From Cycas panzhihuaensis (Eukaryota > Cycadophyta), in assembly GCA_023213395.1 (NCBI GenBank), contig CM041465.1:241125741-241189740 (forward strand): a stretch of DNA of 64,000 nucleotides, given 5' to 3'. Positions 46,376 to 58,170 of this stretch are shown piece after piece. How positions within the stretch are numbered: the first letter of the stretch is position 1; every line of letters begins with the position of its first letter. Below the pieces are notes generated by a model, which searched no databases, was not told where the DNA came from, and was given only the letters and a program-made list of their open reading frames with translations. Both the position numbers and the translations under genes were made by a program.

Positions 46376-46577
46376 AATTAAACTTAATACTTTGATTTAA
46401 ATCAAAGTTTCCCTTATTAAACTTAATAGTTTGATTTAAATCAAAGTTTCCCTTATTAAACTTAATACTTTGATTTAAATCAAAGTTTCCCCTATTAAAC
46501 TTAATACTTTGATTTAAATCAAAGCCCCCCCCACACTATATGTTAATACTTTGATTCAAATCAAAGTTTCCCCCCCC
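46376..46577. repeat. 39-bp tandem repeat built on a perfect palindrome
   Basis: About five units of near 39 bases occur. Four contain CTTTGATTTAAATCAAAG or a one-base variant, an 18-bp palindrome, and the last has CTTTGATTCAAATCAAAG. Spacers read TTTCCC plus ATTAAACTTAATA. Confidence 0.85.
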
Positions 46578-47472
46578 TTAAACACCTTTTTATTAAAACA
46601 CCTTCCACCTTTATAATATCTTTATTAAATAAATCTAATACCCCCCCTTCCTTAATTATTATCTTTTTTTATTCAATTTATTATTATCTAATACAAACTT
46701 TTTTTGTTTCATTTTTTTTAATGTAATCAAAATCAAACTCTTTATCGTATTACATTCTCCCCTCTCCCCCTCAAACATTTTATTTAATTATAATTAATAT
46801 TTAAACAAAACCCTTCTCCCTTAATTTTTCTCCTTATAAGGTATTTATAAACTTTATTTCCTTATTTTTATTATCTTTCACTACATTTTAATGATTAAAT
46901 TTAACTCCATTTTAATCACTTAAAATGAATATAGTCAATCTTAGGTAAATCAAATTAACCTTTCACCATTATATTTATTTTATTAATTCCTTTTATTATG
47001 CTTTTTTTTACTATTTCTTCTTAACACTTAATCTATAAGATTTGAATTTAATCCTTAAAATTATACACCTTTTTGTTTTAAAGGGAAACAAAATACCTAG
47101 TTACAATTTTTTTTAAGTAAAACACTTACTTCATTAAGGGAAATTGTTTATTTTTTCTAAAAGGGATTTGTTATTTTTGAAAGGGGACAGTCTATTTTCA
47201 AGGGGGACTATTTTTTTTCCAAGGGGGACTATTCTTCTAAAAAGAATTATTTTTTCAAAAATGACTGCTTAAAGGAATTATTTTTTAAGAAGTTGTTTGT
47301 TTATTTCTGTTTAAAAACACATGATCCTTTTTATCTTAAAATCAATCAATGCAGACTAAGATGTCTTTGTGAATTAGATCCATTAACAAGATTAGTACTT
47401 TCACTAGGTAATTATTTTTTCAAGTCACTTTCATAACTTTTTAATCTACAAATAAACCTCAACAGTCTCAAT
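46578..47472 (+). other. AT-rich leader of element E before gag
   Basis: This is low-complexity T-rich sequence with short C runs and repeated AAGGGGGACTATT-like blocks near 47200-47230. No coding region is seen. Confidence 0.5.
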
Positions 47473-48490
47473 ATGGCATTAATGCCAGGGATAGTTACCT
47501 GCGTTCCAATTCTAGTATTAACCAGCTCAAACTATGCCGACTGGAGGAATCGCATATCCCATCAGCTCAAACAGCAAAAAGTATGGCAATATGTGATAGG
47601 TGAATTCTAAAAACCAAAAGAAGATGCTACTGAGAGTCTTATGGTATATCTAATGAACTTAAATGCCACATTAGGCACCATATTAAATTCACTCTCACCA
47701 GAAATCAGTCAGTAATTTTCTGAAAAAGATGACTTAGCCACTATCTGGAAAACCTTGGAAGAAAAATATGATAAGGTTAATACACATCAAGTAGCTATCC
47801 TAAAAGAATAATTGTATAATCTGACTTTTGACGACTTTACAAATGTTGAGGATCTTTTAACTAAAATTCAATCAATTAATAAAGATCTAGATAACTACAT
47901 TAAATTAAAAACCAAAGAAGGTGATATAGAAAAAATAACTACGCATGTCAAAGATGATGACACGCTCATACGTCTTGCAGTTAATAAATTACCAAAATAC
48001 TTTAATCTTTACCAAGTTGCCAGACAACAAGTTGGCAATCCATCTATCACATTCAATTAGTTGACAAACCAGCTGATTAAACATTAGACAATGTTAATTA
48101 GAACAGGTGCAATAAAAGATCATTCACAGGCTTTGTTTTCTAAAACTAAGCTATAATTTAAAAACAAATAACAAAATAACAATTTTTATAATAATAAAAA
48201 AATTCTAGAAACCTCATCGAGGTTCACCATCTAATTCTCAAAATAATATTAAATATTCTGGTCTAACTAAAAACGAGAATACTTCCAATTAATTCGTTTC
48301 TAATAGAAACAATGCATCTTCTTCTCAGAACACTAGTTGTGCCTACTGTCATAAAAGAGGCCATACTATTGATGTCTGTAGAAGTAGAATAGCTTCAGAA
48401 GCATGGAAAGCTTCTAAGGGATTGCAAAATAAACCGCAATCGCATTCTCAATCCCATTTTCAATCACATTCACAATCATAACCACAAAAC
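47473..48490 (+). pseudogene. Element E gag
   Basis: From ATG 47473 the frame gives SSNYADWRNRISHQLKQQK, typical of the N-terminal Copia gag domain, then ATIWKTLEEKYDK and NVEDLLTKIQ. A perfect CX2CX4HX4C zinc knuckle, CAYCHKRGHTIDVC, lies at 48338-48379 but in another frame, so a frameshift falls between about 48060 and 48330. Stops are present. Confidence 0.88.
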
Positions 48491-48511
48491 CATCAATTTC
48501 ATAATCATTCT

Positions 48512-48810
48512 TTGGCAGCAACAACTTTTGTGTTTGTTGCTCCTTCCAACCAACCACCACAATGGATCCTTGACTCTGGTACGTCCCATCATATGACTGG
48601 ACACCAGAAAAACTTAACCACCTATCAATCCAAAACGAACTCTAAAGAAGAGATTTCTTTCAGTAGTGGTAATCAACTCAAAGTCAAAGGATCTAGTGAT
48701 GTTACCCTAAAGGATGGTTTAATCAAGGACATTTTTTACATACTTGGTTTGTTACCAAACCTCCTCTCAGTATATCAAATTCGCCAGAAAGACCTTTTCG
48801 TCGAATTCTG
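48512..48810 (+). pseudogene. Element E protease
   Basis: QWILDSGTSHHMTG contains the Asp-Ser-Gly catalytic triad (Asp at 48572-48574), followed by KDIFYILGLLPNLLSV. It lies in the same open segment as the pre-integrase region. Confidence 0.9.
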
Positions 48811-48899
48811 GAAAAGTAAATTTATCATTAAGGATCTATTACACAAGTTCAAACATATTGCTTCAGGACCTATTGATCATAACACAGGTCTTTATAGTT

Positions 48900-49918
48900 T
48901 GACTAGTCTTCAAAATAATAAATCAAAATCTTTTAGTGCCTTCATTGCCAAATTTGACTCAGTCAATAAACTTTGGCATGTAAGATTTGGCCATACTAGT
49001 TATGGCAAACTATAATATTTAATTAAGCATGAAATGGTCCATGGTTTACCACTATTAAACACAGTTTATGGTGTTTGTGAAGCCTGCATGACAGGTAAAC
49101 AACACATGGATCCATTTCCACACAAAACTCAATACTGAGCAACTGCTCCACTCGAACTTATCCACTCTGATATATGTGGACATTTTCATGTACCATCATA
49201 CTCAGGATCTCATTATTTCATTACATTCATTGATGATTATTCAAGAAAATATTGGGTTTATATGCTCAAAACATGCAGTCAAGTGTTTGATATTTTCGTT
49301 GAATATAAAACATTAGTGGAAAATTAATCTAATTCAAGAATCAAAATATTCCGATCTGATAATACTAAGGAATATTTAAGTAGAAATTTTACCTCTTTCT
49401 GCAAATCACATGGAATTAAATTCCAACATTCAGTTGCATACATGCCTCAACAAAACGGTGTTGCTAAATGCAAAAACCGTACTCTTGTTGAAATGACTCG
49501 TTGCATGTTACATGCAAAGAATCTTGATTTAAAATTATGGGTAGAAGCAATTAACTGCTCTAGTTATTTATTAAATTGTTTACCTAGTAAATGTTTACAA
49601 AATGTCACTCCAGAACAAAAATGGTCTGGAAGAAAACCATCGTTCCAACATTTACGAACCTTTCGCAGTATCGCGTGGGGACATATCCCTCACGAAAAAC
49701 ATAAAAAGTTAGATAAAAAAAGTCAAAAATACATCTTCGTTGGCTACAACGAAGAGAGTAAAGCCTATAGACTTTTAGATCTTGCCACGCATAACATTTC
49801 TATTTTGTGTGATGTAGTATTTAATGAAGAAGGATCTACTTCAACATCTACTTATGTAGAACTTCCTATTGAAGATTTGTTAACCAACACTAGTTTGGTT
49901 GACGATTCGGGTAAATAA
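48900..49918 (+). pseudogene. Element E integrase
   Basis: LWHVRFGHTSYGKL and CEACMTGKQ form the zinc-binding region. The core has LIHSDICGHF (Asp) and IFRSDNTKEYL (Asp), but the third residue in NGVAKCKNRTL is Lys (49466-49468) where the family has Glu. Stops lie near 49012, 49138 and 49326. Confidence 0.9.
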
Positions 49919-51130
49919 GTTTATTCAAAAATTATAGATTCTTTATCAACTCAAGTCTAAAATTGGACCCTATCAGAACTCACTGAATCATATCCTTCTC
50001 TTCAAGCTAGTACATCAAATCAACCTATAACCTTATATTCAGTTACTCACAAGCAACCTATTTGGGCAACCAAAATGCTTATTGATGCTGGATCTAATGT
50101 AGCCAATCTTACTGATACTAGGCGCACACGTGCACAAAAACTTCATGCAAATTTTACCTTAATGGCAAAAATAATGGAAAATAATGATCCCAAAACTTTT
50201 AAACAAACCAGCAATAATCCTATATGGCAAGATGCTATGCAGTCTGAATTTGCTACCTTAATTAAAAATTCCACCTGGGATCTTGTTCCTCTCCCACCTG
50301 GGAAAAATGTAGTTGATTGTAAATGGGTTTATAGGACTAAATATAATTCAACAGGTGCAATGGAAAAATATAAAGCTCACCTTGTTGCTAAAGGATTTTC
50401 CCAAATAGATGGCATTAACTATAATGAAACCTTTGTTCGTGTCGTAAAGATGAATATAATCAAGACAATTATTGCTCTTGCAGCCAAATTTGGTTGGGAA
50501 ATCCACCAAATAGATATTAAGAGTGCTTTCTTGAATGGTGATCTTAAAGGAGAGATCTACATGTCACAGCCACTTGGATTCATTGAAAATCCTAATTTAG
50601 TCTATAAACTTAAAAAATCTATTTATGGTTTAAAATAAGCTCCTCGAGCTTGGTATACCAAATTTGATGATTACTTAATCTACATTGGATACACTAGACG
50701 TATTAGTGATACAAATCTTTATTTTAAACGTGAAGATGAAAATCTTACCATTCTAATTCTTTATGTTGATGACATTATTATCACTGGATCATCAACCCAT
50801 AATATTCATCATCTCAAATCAACTTTAATGAATAAATTTGAAATGATCAATTTAGGTCTATTACATTACTTTCTAGGTTTACAAGTTTATCAAAATCAAT
50901 CAAATATAGCACTATCCCAACCTAAGTATATTTTTTATTTAATTCAGTGGTTTAATATGGAAAATGCTAAACCTATATCCAATCCTTTACAATCAAGAGT
51001 TAAACTATCTACTGATTGTTCAACTTCATTATGTGATCTAACTCTATACAGACAACTCATTGGTAGTCTAATTTATCTTACACACACCCACCCTAATATT
51101 TCTTATGCTGTTGCCTTATGCTCCTGATAT
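49919..51130 (+). pseudogene. Element E reverse transcriptase
   Basis: PIWQDAMQSEFATLIKN starts the domain. VDCKWVYRTKYN, HLVAKGFSQIDGINYNETF, IHQIDIKSAFLNGDL and LYVDDIIITGS (intact YVDD) follow. A stop after SIYGLK and one at 51127 break the frame. Confidence 0.92.
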
Positions 51131-51700
51131 ATGCAACAACCACGTGAATCTCACTAGAAAGTAGCTAAACGAATCTTACGCTATCTAAAGAATATTGTGT
51201 TTTATGGTTTAACTTATAACTTTTGTAATAAACCATTAACATTAATTGGATATACTAATTCTAATTAGGCAAGTGATTCAAATGATCGTAAATCCACTTC
51301 AGGTTATGTATTTTTTATTGATTCCTTACCTATTACTTAGTCTAGCAAAAAAATGTAGGCACTAGCATTATCAACAACTGAAGCTAAATATCAAGCATTA
51401 GTTGAAGCTAGTAAAGAAGTACTTTGGCTAAAATCACTACTAAATAAAATTGGTCTGACTCTAAACTCTTCAATTGAAATTAAAGTTGATAATTAAGGTG
51501 CAATTGCTATTGCTACTAATCATGTTTCTTATTCTAGAACTAAACATATTGAATTACATCAACATTTTATTCGTAATTAAGTTACTGATAATCTTGTTTG
51601 TTTGTCTTATTGTCCAACAGATTTATAGATTGCTGACATTCTTACGAAGTCATTAACTGAACCAAAGTTTTTACATCTCTGAGATTTATTGCAGATAAAA
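51131..51700 (+). pseudogene. Element E RNase H
   Basis: DRKSTSGYVFFI, ALSTTEAKYQALVEASKE, KVDN and RTKHIELHQHFIRN are the standard Copia RNase H motifs, ending ADILTKSL. At least six in-frame stops are present, several at TAG or TAA where CAA, CAG or TGG would be expected. Confidence 0.9.
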
Positions 51701-51767
51701 GAAGTCTCCATCAAAGGGGGATCATCGTGATGAAGCTCTTCTTTTCTCTCCAATACAAAAGTTTATA

Positions 51768-51778
51768 TTAAAGGGGGA
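51768..51778 (+). other. Polypurine tract of element E
   Basis: AAAGGGGGA precedes the 3' LTR start TGTTAGATTA. Confidence 0.8.
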
Positions 51779-52190
51779 TGTTAGATTATATAATGTAAAC
51801 TTATGTTTCTTAATGTTATTATTTAAGTCACATGTCTTAAAAATTATTTAAGTGATTATAAAGTTGTAAACTTATGTTAAAAATTAATTAACTTGTGGAT
51901 GGTCGTCCAATGAACCTCTGTCCTATTTATTAGTTTCCTAGATTCATGGAATTGGTTCCAGGAATCTAGGAGGTCTGTCAATATGCCTCAAACCAGACTG
52001 TTTTAGGAGGTTAGCTATTGTGTATTATTTTTCATTTATTTATTAATAAAAACTTAGATTAGGAGGTGGTTTTTCTTCCCCCAGAAGGGGTTTTCCACCT
52101 GTCAACCATGTGTACATATGCATTGTCATTTTCTGTATCTCTATTTAATTCCTATGATGTGATGACTATGTGCATGTGCCTATTCTATCA
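51779..52190 (+). repeat. Element E 3' LTR
   Basis: It is a direct repeat of 44289-44718, ending TTCTATCA, followed by TSD ATTGT at 52191-52195. Confidence 0.94.
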
Positions 52191-52195
52191 ATTGT

Positions 52196-52242
52196 CTTAA
52201 TCCCAACTAGGTGTAGTTACCATCCCCATAGATGTGATTCTA
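52196..52242 (+). repeat. Element A 3' LTR, right part
   Basis: It matches the last 47 bases of A's 5' LTR (2366-2412). The final CA has become TA. Confidence 0.85.
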
Positions 52243-52405
52243 GGAGGTGTTGATCCAAATCACTTCAACGGTAAACACACATTTGTCCCTATTATGTGTA
52301 AGGGTTATTGGTAATTTGACATAGGAGACTTACTCATTGATAGATTAGTGTAAATATTCATTTCCTACTATATATTAAATGACTTGCATTATAGTTATCT
52401 TTGCC

Positions 52406-53116
52406 ATGCCTATGACTATTGTAAACAATTCCTAGGTGAATCCATCTTTGAAGAAATTCAATGGTATAAGAATTAGCCATGCATTTGATAAAAAGAAAGA
52501 GACTTCTTTTCCTAGATTCAAGTCTGTTAGTAGAGTTAACATGGTTGTTATGACAAATATTTCCCATTTTGAGGTGTTAATCATGGCTTAACTAGATCTA
52601 TTCTTGGGTGTTTTAGCAGCATTTAAAGTAGACACAAATGATTCAAAGCTTAATCTTAGTGTGGATGCCTATAAAATAAAAGAACTTCAACCTTATGTGC
52701 TAAATGTGGCGACAAAGGCAAAGAAGTTGATATTAGAAAAAGGACAAAATAAAGAGTATCTTCCCATTGAATGGTTAGCTACATTCAATAAAGTTATTAT
52801 AGAATTGTTATTGGGAGTAAACAATCTTATAATCAAGGAAGTAAGGGTTGCAATGGTGCAAAACCTTTTAGGAACTAGGTCTCTTCACATTGCTACTATA
52901 TTAATCCAAAGATTTTTTTTTGGAGAAAAAGTTCTATTCTCATCTCTAACTTGGAGGAATCACAAAATAATTTTTAATGATAGTGGGGTTCCTTGGTCAG
53001 AGTATAGATACTATGATCCCAAAATGATTAGGCTAGATTTTAAAGATTTTTTAAGGCACGTGAAAGCAACATATTTATTTGATGTTTTGGAGTTAATAAA
53101 CTCATATAACTTATGA
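52406..53116 (+). pseudogene. Truncated intronless copy of a plastid-type aspartate aminotransferase
   Basis: From ATG 52406 a transit-peptide-like segment runs into SRVNMVVMTNISHFE and, after a stop, LNLSVDAYKIKELQPYVLNV, KEYLPIEWLATFNK, TWRNHKIIFNDSGVPWSEY and RYYDPKMIRLDF. These are classic PLP-dependent AspAT motifs (aspartate plus 2-oxoglutarate to oxaloacetate plus glutamate). Only the N-terminal half is present, without the PLP-binding Lys, and the Gly-rich SGTGSLR site has decayed to LGTRSLH. Plant AspAT genes have many introns, yet none appears over about 220 codons, which suggests a retrocopy. Stops fall at 52433 and 52589. Confidence 0.88.
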
Positions 53117-53830
53117 GGAACACCATAGCTCTAGATTTCACTATTTATCAATATTTTTGGATGGCTATATTAAGATCTTACATATTATAGTTCTTCTTGT
53201 ATTTATCATAATATTGTTGTTACCATTTTAGTAGCATGTTTGACTAATTCATAGTTTTATAGATATATTTCCTATACTATATTTTATTTTAGTTTATATT
53301 AGATATAGATGTAATATTTTTTAGTTTGGAGGCACAACAAATTTGCCCTCCTTATTACCCTTTATCATGATGTTTATTAAGTTTGGAGGTACAACTAATT
53401 TTCCCTTCTCATCACCATTAGTAATGGTGCTTTTATTTATGGAAGATGGAATAAATGTCACTTCCTCTATATGTTGATATCTTTTTATAACTAGTGTTCT
53501 ACCCAATGAGTGCACCATCACTTGTATTTTCCTAGCATGTGGTAGTATAAATGATATTCATATTTGATAGAATATCTAACTCTGTGATATTTGTTTGGTC
53601 TGGTAGTTCAACTTACTCTTGGGATATATGTTAAATTGAGATCTACTTTATGCTGATGAATCATATACGTAAAGATATTACCTAGGCAACTGATAGACAT
53701 ACTAATTAGTCACCTATGTGATATGGTGGATGGTAATATCTTTATATGAACATCAACGACTTTTTCCAATGGGGTAGATTGTGGGATTATTCTTTTTGCA
53801 GGTTCTCCTTGGTATAACATAAAAATAGTA
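53117..53830. repeat. AT-rich spacer with a two-copy direct repeat and an imperfect hairpin
   Basis: Two diverged copies beginning GTTTGGAGG.ACAAC sit near 53325 and 53386, about 60 bases apart. Around 53652-53755 AAAGATATTACC pairs with GGTAATATCTTT further right, forming an imperfect inverted repeat of about 100 bases. No gene is seen. Confidence 0.45.
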
Positions 53831-53879
53831 ATTCATAACTACTTTATTCTAACTAACAAAGATAAATAAATTATCAAAA

Positions 53880-54253
53880 GAGTCTTATAAAGCATAAGAA
53901 TGTTAATTGATCACTAAATGAAAGTACCTAAGTATAATCTTTTTAGAAGTAATATTAAGTTAACCATATTTTAAAATCTATGGCCTTTATATAAATAAAA
54001 GAGGGTCTTTCCCACGCAATCCTATTGGTGGCCTAGGTGGCTTTACATTCTATTAGACAACATAATGGCCTTACATACCATTAGCTAACTTATTGGCCTA
54101 CATAGCAAGTTCTATAACTAACCTTATCACTTAACCTTATGATAGCTCTTCATGTATTAGTGCCTTATATAACTTAGTATAATGAGTTATGTAATAGGTT
54201 AATGGTCAATAGGAATTTTATTTGATATAATTTTTTATTATAAAATTTAAATA
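53880..54253 (-). repeat. LTR remnant related to element D
   Basis: The block CCTATTGGTGGCCTAGGTGGC (with flanking GGGTCTT and TACATTCTATTAGACAAC) at 54003-54060 matches the D LTR (33627-33680). The upstream part is more diverged. Ends are not defined. Confidence 0.5.
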
Positions 54254-54587
54254 TTATGGGGGATGTTGGAAGATAATATTTAATTTTTAGGTTAGATGTT
54301 TAATGTTTAATTGATGACATTATGTTAGTAGATTATGGGGGTCCTTTTTTCATGTTTGTAGTTAGTGATAACTTAATATTATGACTTTTATATGTATGGG
54401 GTCTATTATTTACTCACTCTTTGTAACATCATTATATGTTAATTATACAAAATTCCCTATGTCACCTTGCATAATCAACCCTTTGTATTACTATTTTATA
54501 TAATGGATGCATGCTATTGTTATATGTAAATACTATTTTTGAAATACATTATTAAAATCAATTTGAGATTTGTATTAGTTTTATCAT
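54254..54587 (+). repeat. Possible solo LTR
   Basis: GGGGGA precedes TGTTGGAAGATA, the look of a polypurine tract and LTR start, and a TTATCA end lies near 54587. No partner LTR was found in the window, so this is tentative. Confidence 0.3.
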
Positions 54588-54619
54588 TATTCATCTTTAG
54601 TTTCTTATATTGAGTGCAT

Positions 54620-55425
54620 ACATTATTAATAATTAAGAAGAAAGATGAAACCTTGGGACTATATATTGACTATTAGTAATTAAATAAAATAATAATTAAG
54701 AATAAGTACCCCTTGCCAAGGATTGAATACTTATTTAACTAAATAAAAGGAGCTAAGTTATTTACCAAGATTGACCTAAGGTAGTTACTACCAAATTAGG
54801 ATTAAGGAGGAAGATGTCTTCAAAACTACCATTAAAATAAGGTATCTGCATTAGAAGTTCTTTATAATTCCATTTGGCTTGACTAATAGACCTATAATAC
54901 TTATGAACTTGATTAATAATATATTCATAGATCAATTAGATAAATTTATCATTATGTTCATTGATGATATATTATTCTATTCAAAGACTAAAGAAGAACA
55001 TCGAGACTACTTATGTATCATATTATAATTTCTTAAAGTATAAAAGTTATATGCTAAGCTAATGAAATACAAATTCTATAGGGATAAAGTAGATTATTAG
55101 ATCATGTCATTTCAAAATTAGAAATATGTATTAATCCACAAAGGATAATAATTATTATAAATTCACTATCACATAAGAATATGCATAAGATTAGGTGTTT
55201 TATGGATCTTATAGGTTATTATGAAAGATATATAAAAATATTTTACATAATTATAGGTCTTATCACTTCTTTTCCAAAATGGTACTAAAGTTGTGTGGAT
55301 AGATTTATGTGAGGAAAGATTTTAGCTATTAAAAAGATTACTCACGACCACTTTCATCCTTATTGTATCTAATCCAAATTTAGATTTCTTAATTTACATT
55401 GATATAAGTATTGAAGAACTTGGTG
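54620..55425 (+). pseudogene. Element F reverse transcriptase remnant
   Basis: Fragments in changing frames read LNKIIIKNKYPLPRIEYLF, GAKLFTKIDLR and FIIMFIDDILFYSKTKEEH. The active-site box FIDD is still present. Later pieces include LYAKLMKYKFY and NPNLDFLIYIDIS, the start of RNase H. Stops and frameshifts are dense. Confidence 0.8.
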
Positions 55426-55430
55426 CAAAC

Positions 55431-55949
55431 CATAAGAATTTAGAATTTCACTTCAATACCATATTGGAATGTACTTATAATTATAATAGAAGTATATCAA
55501 TGAAGTATTATGAATTAAATGTATCATGAGGAATGTACATAATTTATATATTGTAAGGTCAATATATAAAGTAACATCATAAAATATAAAGTGTAAATAT
55601 AAGAATACATGCACTATATAAGAAAATAAATTTATACATGAAAAACTTAGTGTAGTAAAAAATATAAGAGAAGGTTGAAGTTAGGAGTTCCTCTTTATAA
55701 TATCAAATAAATTACATCTCTAAGTCAATCCTTCCTCTTTTAATTTCTTAAGTGGTGTATGTACATATTTATAAATATATCATCTTGTGAATGACGTATA
55801 ATATTCCTTGAGCCTTTTATCATCCAACAAGATGTTTATATAAATATTTATGTATTATCACATCTATTAATACTTTTGTGAGTGTGATTTTATGTGATTC
55901 CACCATAATATATTAAATCTTAGATATGAAAATATCATATATTCTAATG
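55431..55949 (-). repeat. Element G 3' LTR
   Basis: It is a direct repeat of 59523-60044. CTCCCCCTT to its right is the polypurine tract on the minus strand. Confidence 0.85.
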
Positions 55950-57927
55950 CTCCCCCTTAATATTTAATGTTTTCAAGTCTTCAAGTCTTTAATCAACCTT
56001 CATCTTCATGTTTTATTTTATTTTGGAATCTATAAACTTGTAATCTATATCAAGTTATATTAAATTGAATTACGCAAAATACTTGTATTATCTATAACTT
56101 GTAAATCTATCAATATCATACTTGTCTCTTATAAGTAATTAACTTATAATTATCTATAGTCAACTATGATCATCTACTTACAAAATACCTATATACTAAT
56201 CATCAATCAATCAATCTTAATTATATGACTTTCACTTATCATGTTTATATAAAGTTTTTTTCTCAACAACTTCATATCTTCATCTATAAAGCTATGATTA
56301 ATCAATATTTTTAATCTATCATCTCATAAATAAACATGATTATTTATGTCTATATAAAATAATAACAATCATCTATCAAAATACATGGGTAATCAATAGT
56401 TATAATCACTAGTTCTCTAGGGTGTATTTAGGATACATGGTTTATTAGCAAATAAAATAACACTAACTATTAGGCTAATATATTTTTACAAGAGTAGCAA
56501 TATATATTTTCTCTTACATATAAGAATAATAACATAATTTATATATTATACAAGACTAGCTTCATTTATCTTGTTTCTTACATATAAGTAAATAACTTAT
56601 GTGATACCTCCATGGGAACTTTTGCATGCATCTCCTATAACTTTCTTTTAATAACCATTAAAAAAATTATCAACATTAACAAATTAATAATATAAATATA
56701 ATAACTTCGAAACAAGGTGTATTAGCTAGCCAAGATAAGTTAGTTATAATAAGGTAACGCAAATAGTATATTTTCATGCCTCTTATCATACATAGCAAGT
56801 TAGATTTCTCATTGATAAAGACATATCCAATATCTATCAATTAGACTCCTTAATAGTTAATTTGGTGTGCTAAGTAATAATATATAATACTTCTTTTTCA
56901 TGTCTCAGAAATAGGTGGAAATAACATCATTTTATCAACTCTCTAATATTAACTACAAACAAACTAGGCCCTTCATTAATATAGATTAGGTGGTGTCATT
57001 AATCATTCATTTACTAATAAATAAGGTGATCAAGACATTTGATAAGTACTATGTAGTTTCAGTAAATTAAATGTATGAAATATTAAGAGGGATTTTTATT
57101 ATGTTTAACATAGTTAAGATACCCATAATGAATTTTCAATAAATATATCCCACAACTTTAATGTTTCATTACTTTTGAGTTTCAAACTATTATAAATTAT
57201 TTGTTATATTTTCAATTTAAACCAAATTTCAACCAAACTTCCTCCTTCCATCATTTATCATCAATCCCATCATCATGATATTAAGAGCATTTAAAAACAT
57301 CAAAATATATTAGAACAGTTCTAGAAAAGCTCAAAAATATAATTTTTATAAAGTCAAATCTATTTTACTCAACTTTACTAATTGAAATCTCTATCATATG
57401 ATCTTTAAAATATACCTTACAACCACTTGTTTTTACTGTCTCGAAATTATCTTTCCAGTATAACTAATGAAACCTAAATCTGACACTCTAGTGAAAAGTT
57501 ATGGGCAAAACACTTTTAGTATGCTCTAAAAAAGTGAATGTTATTTAAGAAATTACACTAGTCCATTTAACACTAGGCTCTTAGTTACACTATCAACTCC
57601 ATATGAGCATTTTCTTATGTTAAGGGGGATTTGGTAGTTTTCAAAATTTATCTAATCTAATTTCATTAAGTTTTGATTATACAAAAAAATTTAAATTTAA
57701 CTTATAAAATTTTAATGTTTGTCACTCCAATAGATTATAAACACATGTTCAATTTGATCTGATTTACTAAAATGTTTATAAATTTTTTTATTGAAGCCAA
57801 ATTTCTTTGCAAAATCTTATAGCAAAATTTGTGAACAAAATTTAATTTGAATATTTATCTATTAACTTTAATTGGGTAATTTACAATGATCTATGTGTAT
57901 ATTAAGGCATGGGTGATTTTTGTATCC

Positions 57928-58170
57928 CTATGTAGGCATTTTGCATGGGCATTCTTTCTCTCCATGGTGTTTGATCCATGTGTAAGGGATTTTGTACATT
58001 GGGCAACTATTCATTTGAATGTTAAATGGCAAGGATGATTTCTTTATTAGATGACTGATTAATAATTTATGGTTGTACTTCATGTATAAAACATAATGAA
58101 CATTCAATATTTTTTTTGTCTTCATAATCACCTCTATATATTTTGATCTATGATGACCTATGTTGGCCAT
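57928..58170 (-). pseudogene. Element G protease/pre-integrase fragment
   Basis: An open 80-codon stretch reads TKKILNVHYVLYMKYNHKLL, like the Copia motif in which a DVYYVPxLKxNLLS segment follows the protease. It supports Copia identity. No catalytic site is visible. Confidence 0.5.

Larger units (their letters stand above)
44289..52190 (+). mobile_element. Element E: Copia retrotransposon with a long gene-fragment-bearing leader
   Basis: LTRs 44289-44718 and 51779-52190 are closely similar and flanked by TSD ATTGT (44284-44288, 52191-52195). Domain order is gag, protease, integrase, RT, RNase H, which defines Copia. A 2.7-kb leader separates the PBS from gag, making the element 7.9 kb. Stops, a gag/pol frameshift and a lost integrase Glu show it is inactive. 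Confidence 0.95.
1..52242 (+). mobile_element. Element A: Tat-like Ty3/Gypsy retrotransposon, non-autonomous, interrupted by B, D and E
   Basis: The two LTRs are 1-2412 (its first roughly 540 bases lie outside the window) and 41399-44288 plus 52196-52242. Internal pieces are 2413-3440, 27213-27306 and 33776-41398. Once B, D and E are taken out, gag, protease, an antisense gene and a second RNase H read in the same order as in element C. No RT, first RNase H or integrase is visible between the protease and the antisense gene. The left TSD is out of view, so the element's own insertion site cannot be verified. Confidence 0.88.

Noticed and set aside
46376-46577. Regularly spaced palindromic repeats resembling a CRISPR array
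   Set aside because: The spacers are the same sequence in each unit, there are no cas genes, and the array lies in a plant Copia leader. It is a plain tandem repeat.
53652-53755. MITE-like inverted repeat
   Set aside because: The arms are imperfect and no flanking target duplication is evident, so it is recorded only as a hairpin within the spacer.
54254-54587. Using this as the 5' LTR of element F
   Set aside because: It does not resemble the probable F 3' LTR starting at 63221, so it is listed only as a possible solo LTR.
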